A DNA stretch of 26,593 nt from Welwitschia mirabilis (Eukaryota; Gnetophyta; Gnetopsida; Welwitschiales), in contig JBOZIK010000001.1 in assembly GCA_051453625.1 (NCBI GenBank), positions 28,508,740-28,535,332 on the forward strand. The letters are read 5' to 3'. The number at the start of each line of letters is the position of its first letter. The first letter of the stretch is position 1. A model generated the notes under the pieces. That model was given only the letters and a program-made list of their open reading frames with translations. It had not been told where the DNA came from and made no database searches. Position numbers and translations under genes: made by a program. This document shows, in pieces, positions 22,076 through 26,593 of this stretch.

Positions 22076-22313
22076 ATCTTCTTTTTCTCCAATCTCTAAA
22101 GTAAGTCAGGCTTTTATAGCATAAGGTTCTTGTTTCAAATATGCAGTATCAGAATAGGCCCAAGAAACTGCCAAAAAATGCTAAGGATCACATGTTTTAC
22201 TAATTATCCTATCAAATCTTCATAGTCATTAGTATTACATTAAAACCTATGTGAATGTACTGCAAAAGTACTCAAAATACACTATCAAATTCTTACAAAT
22301 TGGCATCATGACA

Positions 22314-22318
22314 ACCAT
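22314..22318. repeat. target site duplication ACCAT, right copy of element B
   Basis: Identical to 11594-11598. It directly follows the CA terminus of the right LTR. Confidence 0.85.
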
Positions 22319-22850
22319 AATTTTAGTTTTTCTTTTAATTTAATGGTAAAGATAATCATGTAAATATGATTACTAATTTATTTTTAACCATTTCCAAAAG
22401 TAAGCACTAATTATTTTATGTCGGCTATATGTTGGAGTGGATCTTCATCATTTTTTCTAATAAAAATATAATAAGTGTTTAAATTTCTTAACTCAATAAC
22501 ATCACTAGGAGGTAGTTCAAAATGATTTTAAATTTTATATGTTTTATTTGTAATTATTTCTTTAAGATTAATATTAAACTTTAGATTTATGGGGGTAGTA
22601 GAGGTTTCAATCATAATAGAGGAATTAGGTGAAGCTACTTGTTTCTATTTTTGCATAAAATTTAAAATTGTAATAAATAATTTTCTTCTAAACTTTCTTT
22701 TGAAAAATATTTTTTAGAAAAGTTAGATTTAGAAATAATAAATATAAAAATTATTTTTGATTAATTCTTAGAATATTTTGTGTACCTTGGATGTACATAC
22801 CTAGGTTTAGTTCCTAATTAATTAAACCTTCTCAAATGTTTTCTTTAATA
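22319..22850 (-). pseudogene. gag relic of element A, 5' part
   Basis: Resumes A's gag after the insertion of B. The stretch 22354-22450 aligns with B 19859-19960 (shared AATAATCATGTAA and later GTTGGA.GGATCTT). Stops are frequent in all minus frames. With 10281-11598 it makes up the gag region of A. Confidence 0.7.
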
Positions 22851-23326
22851 ATAGTTGCTATCTTTGATATTTTTTCTTTTTAATTGAGTTTAGCATGTCC
22901 CAACATCCTCAATTCTATTTCTATAAAATTTATCTCTCTGGTTGTCTAGATGATGTATCTAAATGATAGAAGACATTAAAAAAAATAAAGAAAATGAAAA
23001 TAAAAAATAGAAAAAAATGAAATCTAAAAATAATAAAATAAAAATTGATATGTATTCTCTAAGTTATTTAAATGATAGAGGGGATGATAAGAAAAACTTA
23101 CTTCTTATAAAAATTAAAAATGCTAAGTTTCATAGAACATCATCACCATGCATCATCTGAACAATAAGAGGAATGACATGGCACTATTTTTAAAACATAA
23201 ATCAGAAAATGTAGAAAGAAGAAACATATGTTTCTATTGTAAAGATAAAATGCTACTATAGATAAATATCTTAATTAAAATTCAAATTACTTATCTAAGC
23301 AACAACAATCCTAAAACTTCAAGCAT
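22851..23326 (-). other. 5' leader of element A with motif copies
   Basis: A-rich untranslated leader. Degraded copies of the dispersed motif lie at about 22940-22975 (TAGATGATG ... AAATGATAGAAGACAT), 23058-23090 (AAATGATAGAGGGGATGATAA) and 23138-23180 (CATCATCACCATGCATCATC then GAGGAATGACA). This is the same arrangement as in B's leader. Confidence 0.55.
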
Positions 23327-23347
23327 CCTTTCTAGATAAAAGTACTA
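23327..23347 (-). other. decayed primer binding site of element A
   Basis: Next to the 5' LTR and aligning with B's site through the shared CCTTTC..TAG start, but with more substitutions and one length difference. It is recognisable mainly by position. Confidence 0.5.
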
Positions 23348-23350
23348 AGA

Positions 23351-23642
23351 TGTTGTAGTGTATATTTGTGCAAATATTACATTCTTAAAAAAATCCCAAA
23401 AATCATCAAAATATAGATGTTATACAACGTAAGATACTAATATAAATGGGAATAACCCAAATGACATAATTTCATTGAAGGAACATGTGAGCATAAAGAG
23501 AATTAATTTCAAAAATAAAATACTTATGCAATCTTTAAGTAAAACAATAATAATGTAAAATAATAATGCAAATATATACACTATGTAAATGAAATGCAAG
23601 TTCTTTTCTAAATTCAAGATCTAATTGATTACTAAATTAACC
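23351..23642 (-). repeat. 5' LTR of element A, truncated by element C
   Basis: Starts TGTTGTAGTG and follows 1613-1907 base for base with substitutions. The match ends at ...TTAACC, where a TGTTCAGAACC terminus of a different LTR begins. The rest of this LTR should lie beyond the right edge, on the far side of C. Confidence 0.88.
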
Positions 23643-23714
23643 TGTTCAGAACCCATTATCATTGATTAATTTAATGAGTTTTTTGTAAGTTAGTTTTTTT
23701 TGTAGGTCTTTCCT

Positions 23715-24225
23715 AGCATCGGGTGACTGATGTATAATATCGGGTGACCGAATGATCAAGAACTGTAAACACTACTTTAGAGTTGGGTAACTATAGATTA
23801 TTATTCCAAGAAACCAAACTAAGACAACATAATGAATACTAGTTCAAACATGAATAACCATCATTCGCACACGGGCAACTGCATCTCACTCAGTCAAATC
23901 AAATCTGATAGCAGGATGGGTGACCGAATGTATTACTATGGATGACCGTATCACACTCAGTGAAATAAATCCTGATAGAAAGATGGGCGAACATCACGAT
24001 TCATATGGACAACCGTATGATATGTAGTAAGAATCTACTTGATAGAAGTACAGGAAACCGATAGTTTATGAATGGGCGATCTCATGACAATAAGTAGAAC
24101 ATGAAACAGATGAATTTCTGCCGACTGCATAAACTAAGATTGTGTAACCGCATTCTACTAGGAATTTGCTTATAAGGTCGACCAGGTAGAAATGGTATGG
24201 GTGACCTAAGTAAGGGCGACCGAGT
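23715..24225 (+). repeat. phased GGGTGACCG motif array, period ~67 bp
   Basis: Motif cores (TGACCG and variants) lie at 23724, 23745, 23788, 23811, 23855, 23876, 23921, 23943, 23988, 24010, 24055, 24077, 24122, 24145, 24179 and 24202. Gaps alternate at about 22 and 45 bp, giving unit lengths of 64, 67, 66, 67, 67, 67 and 57. Adjacent units also share a CTGATAG block (near 23905 and 23972; TTGATAG near 24040). It is a degraded minisatellite in the U3 part of the LTR. Confidence 0.8.
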
Positions 24226-24465
24226 ATTTTCACAAGGAAGACTGAACATGGACCATATCATATACTGAAAATGCAAGAACCCAAGTCGATTGAACATTAG
24301 AGCAACTACTTTTGCCATTGACCAAATATAACAAAAGGTCGATCATGTGATGAAAAATAGTATCCATTATGATCACAATGGTTACTTAGAAAAGTGTAAT
24401 AGTTCATTATAAAATCGCAATGGTTCCCTTCCTTTTGAGGAAACAGTCTTATGTTACATCTTAAG

Positions 24466-24473
24466 TATAAAAG
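24466..24473 (+). promoter_or_regulatory. TATA box of element C LTR
   Basis: TATAAAAG on the plus strand, followed about 25-30 bp later by a likely start region near 24495-24500. Downstream sequence CTTGTAATAATTAAGATTG resembles the poly(A)-signal region often seen in copia R segments. Confidence 0.65.
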
Positions 24474-24727
24474 ATTTCCTCTAAACACTAGAGGATACTG
24501 ACACTATTCTTGTAATAATTAAGATTGAACAAGGATTAATATACTTTCTTCTAGTACATCTGAACATTCTTCAAAAGTTTAGATTACAGTTGTACTTGCA
24601 TCATTACACTACTTTGAGAAGAAGGTTAGTGTACTTTAGAGAACACATCTGTGCTTTCATACATCCTTCTCTTTATCATTCATTCTTGGTTAAGGATAAG
24701 CCACAAAATCCTCATTGGTTATGAAAG

Positions 24728-25627
24728 NNNNNNNNNNNNNNNNNNNNNNNNNNNNNNNNNNNNNNNNNNNNNNNNNNNNNNNNNNNNNNNNNNNNNNNNN
24801 NNNNNNNNNNNNNNNNNNNNNNNNNNNNNNNNNNNNNNNNNNNNNNNNNNNNNNNNNNNNNNNNNNNNNNNNNNNNNNNNNNNNNNNNNNNNNNNNNNNN
24901 NNNNNNNNNNNNNNNNNNNNNNNNNNNNNNNNNNNNNNNNNNNNNNNNNNNNNNNNNNNNNNNNNNNNNNNNNNNNNNNNNNNNNNNNNNNNNNNNNNNN
25001 NNNNNNNNNNNNNNNNNNNNNNNNNNNNNNNNNNNNNNNNNNNNNNNNNNNNNNNNNNNNNNNNNNNNNNNNNNNNNNNNNNNNNNNNNNNNNNNNNNNN
25101 NNNNNNNNNNNNNNNNNNNNNNNNNNNNNNNNNNNNNNNNNNNNNNNNNNNNNNNNNNNNNNNNNNNNNNNNNNNNNNNNNNNNNNNNNNNNNNNNNNNN
25201 NNNNNNNNNNNNNNNNNNNNNNNNNNNNNNNNNNNNNNNNNNNNNNNNNNNNNNNNNNNNNNNNNNNNNNNNNNNNNNNNNNNNNNNNNNNNNNNNNNNN
25301 NNNNNNNNNNNNNNNNNNNNNNNNNNNNNNNNNNNNNNNNNNNNNNNNNNNNNNNNNNNNNNNNNNNNNNNNNNNNNNNNNNNNNNNNNNNNNNNNNNNN
25401 NNNNNNNNNNNNNNNNNNNNNNNNNNNNNNNNNNNNNNNNNNNNNNNNNNNNNNNNNNNNNNNNNNNNNNNNNNNNNNNNNNNNNNNNNNNNNNNNNNNN
25501 NNNNNNNNNNNNNNNNNNNNNNNNNNNNNNNNNNNNNNNNNNNNNNNNNNNNNNNNNNNNNNNNNNNNNNNNNNNNNNNNNNNNNNNNNNNNNNNNNNNN
25601 NNNNNNNNNNNNNNNNNNNNNNNNNNN
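24728..25627. other. assembly gap, 900 N
   Basis: Exactly 900 unknown bases within the LTR of C. Open frames across it are artefacts. Confidence 1.
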
Positions 25628-25631
25628 CAAT

Positions 25632-25647
25632 TGGTATTAGAGCACGG
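25632..25647 (+). other. primer binding site of element C, initiator Met-tRNA type
   Basis: TGGTATTAGAGCACGG against TGGTATCAGAGCCAGG, the usual plant copia primer site as I remember it. It lies two bases after the LTR's CA, as is typical of copia. Confidence 0.85.
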
Positions 25648-25695
25648 TTGAGTAATAGATCATAATAGATCTCTACTCCTCTTATACCTAGAAAA

Positions 25696-26593
25696 ATGAG
25701 TCAACCCACTAAAGGAAATTCTGTCACCAGACCTCTCTTCTTCGATGGAACAAATTATGGTTATTGGAAAACAAAGATGAGAGTATTTATTCAATCCATT
25801 ATCCTGGAAATCTAGAAGTCTATTATTAATGGGTATTGTTCTCCTACTATACTTGATCCAGTTATTAAGTTGACAATTCCAAAGAGCAGGGACAAATGGA
25901 TGCCAAACAAGAAATAATCTACAACTTGCAACTTCAAAGAACTAAATGCTATCTTCTGTGCTATAGGTCCAGAAGATTTTAAAAGAGTAATGAACTGCAC
26001 CACTACTAAAGAAGAATGGGATATCTTGGAAACCACTAAGAAAAGAACAAATCTTGTAAAGTAGGCTAAGCTTCAAATGCTAATCACCCAATTTGAGGAC
26101 CTAAAGATGGAAGACGATGAAGGTATAAATGATTTCTTTGTAAAACTAACATATATTGTAAATACTATGTGTGGATTAGGTGAATTAATTAAAGAATCAA
26201 GAGTAGTTTCCAAAGCCTTGAGATCTCTGCCAAAAAGGTTTGAATCAAAGGTTACTGCTATAAAAGAAAGCAAGGACCTAAACATCATAAAACTAGATGA
26301 ACTCCAAGGGAACCTTCACACTTTTGAGCTAAAATTTGGAAAGAAGAAGAATAAGAATGTGGCATTATCTTCCACATATGAAGTTCCTAAAATCAAAGAT
26401 GGATCTGAACTAGAACCCAAAAGTGATGATGAAGTAGCCCTCTTAGCTAGAAGGTTTAGATGCTTCATGCAGAAACAACAAGGTGGAGGTTATTCTAGAA
26501 GACCACTAAGAAGGAAAGATAAAAGACATCATGAAATTCAATACTATTCCTGTAAAGGTTTTGGTCATACTTAAAATGTCTACCCTAATAATA
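25696..26593 (+). pseudogene. gag pseudogene of copia element C
   Basis: Starts MSQPTKGNSVTRPLFFDGTN then YGYWKTKMRVFIQSI, the standard N-terminus of plant copia Gag (UBN2/retrotran_gag_2 family). The ATG lies 49 bases after the primer site. In-frame stops occur at 25813 (a Trp position in the family), 25915, 26062 and 26572. From 26077 the frame is open for 165 residues with ITQFEDLKMEDDEGINDFF, VSKALRSLPKRFESKVTAI and a Lys-rich linker. A zinc knuckle start follows: YYSCKGFGHT, where the first Cys is Tyr; after the stop the last Cys position also reads Tyr. Gag would form the virus-like particle and bind RNA; this copy cannot. The rest of the element lies beyond the edge. Confidence 0.9.

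Larger units (their letters stand above)
11599..22313 (-). mobile_element. element B: complete but decayed Athila-like Ty3/gypsy retrotransposon
   Basis: The outer limits are set by two LTRs (1362 and 1364 bp) and the ACCAT duplication. In sense order on the minus strand it holds 5' LTR, primer site, hairpin-repeat leader, gag with zinc knuckle, protease, RT, RNase H, integrase, a noncoding 3' region with internal purine tract, polypurine tract and 3' LTR. The length of 10.7 kb is usual for Athila-like elements. It sits inside gag of element A: joining A's flanks gives a sequence collinear with B's own gag around 19800-19870. Many stops make it non-autonomous. Confidence 0.92.
20950..22313 (-). 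repeat. 5' LTR of element B
   Basis: Starts TGTTGTAGTGTG and ends ...CATGACA in plus reading, so both termini are canonical TG...CA. Collinear with 11599-12960. In sense order U3 occupies roughly 22313-21690 and contains about 2.3 tandem units of about 112 bp. The TATA box lies at 21684-21691, with R and U5 beyond. Confidence 0.93.
23643..25629 (+). repeat. 5' LTR of element C (Ty1/copia), with assembly gap
   Basis: Begins TGTTCAGAACCC exactly where A's LTR is interrupted, and ends in CA two bases before a Met-tRNA-type primer site. It holds a phased motif array (23715-24225), a TATA box at 24466 and an A/T-rich post-promoter region near 24510-24545. The nominal length of 1987 bp includes 900 unknown bases, so the true length depends on the gap estimate. 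It has visibly more G+C and intact CpG than A or B. Confidence 0.83.

Noticed and set aside
23715-24225. CRISPR-like array
   Set aside because: The units are degraded throughout, the cores are short, there is no unique-spacer pattern, and the context is a plant LTR.
24082-24488. Minus-strand open frames of 60-78 codons
   Set aside because: They lie in the U3/promoter part of the LTR of C, opposite its direction, and have no domain.
24651-25665. Open frames of about 300 codons on both strands
   Set aside because: They consist almost wholly of the unknown bases in the assembly gap.
26073-26288. Minus-strand frame opposite C gag
   Set aside because: It is a shadow of the plus-strand gag, which carries family motifs.

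Overview
The window looks like intergenic heterochromatin of a large-genome seed plant. It is strongly AT-rich, has no recognisable host gene, and consists almost entirely of decayed LTR retrotransposons plus GA/CT/CA microsatellites. The plant assignment rests on the element families: two Athila-like Ty3/gypsy elements (an Asp-tRNA-type primer site is visible in the better preserved one, and the gag zinc knuckle, protease, RT, RNase H and integrase wording is typical of the group) and one Ty1/copia element with an initiator-Met-tRNA-type primer site. The species cannot be told from the sequence.

Layout: 1-1612 is AT-rich flank with a GA tract at the left edge and a CT/AC/AG compound microsatellite at 1184-1320. 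Element A (Athila-like, minus strand) has its 3' LTR at 1613-2877, a polypurine tract at 2878-2892, a long 3' region with a possible env-position ORF relic (about 3440-4210), then integrase, RNase H, RT, protease and gag relics in order up to 11598. There A is cut by element B. A resumes at 22319 with the first part of gag, its leader, a decayed primer site and the first 292 bp of its 5' LTR (23351-23642). Element B (related Athila-like, minus strand, 11599-22313) is complete in outline: two LTRs of 1362 and 1364 bp, a perfect 5-bp target duplication ACCAT, polypurine tract, integrase, RNase H, RT, protease, gag, leader hairpin repeats and an 18-bp primer site. Element C (copia, plus strand) starts at 23643 inside A's 5' LTR. 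Its long 5' LTR runs to about 25629 and contains a 900-base assembly gap. It is followed by a primer site and a gag pseudogene that runs off the window.

The history reads as A first, then B and C inserted independently into A. All three are non-functional: stops are frequent and most changes are C-to-T or G-to-A, as expected of methylated silenced repeats. A has lost the RT aspartate pair (FINN), an RNase H aspartate and the first integrase aspartate. B still shows FMDD in RT but has stops and has lost the third integrase acid.

The least explained signals are three repeat systems. First, a dispersed, same-orientation, partly palindromic motif (TCATCC ... TNTCAT ... GGATGA ... GGATGA) occurs at least 17 times in A and B: in U3 of the LTRs at about 110-bp spacing, in the leaders, in the 3' regions and once inside pol. 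Second, one leader copy in B is a perfect 16-bp inverted repeat. Third, the LTR of C holds eight pairs of a GGGTGACCG-like motif phased at about 22 and 45 bp (period about 67 bp).
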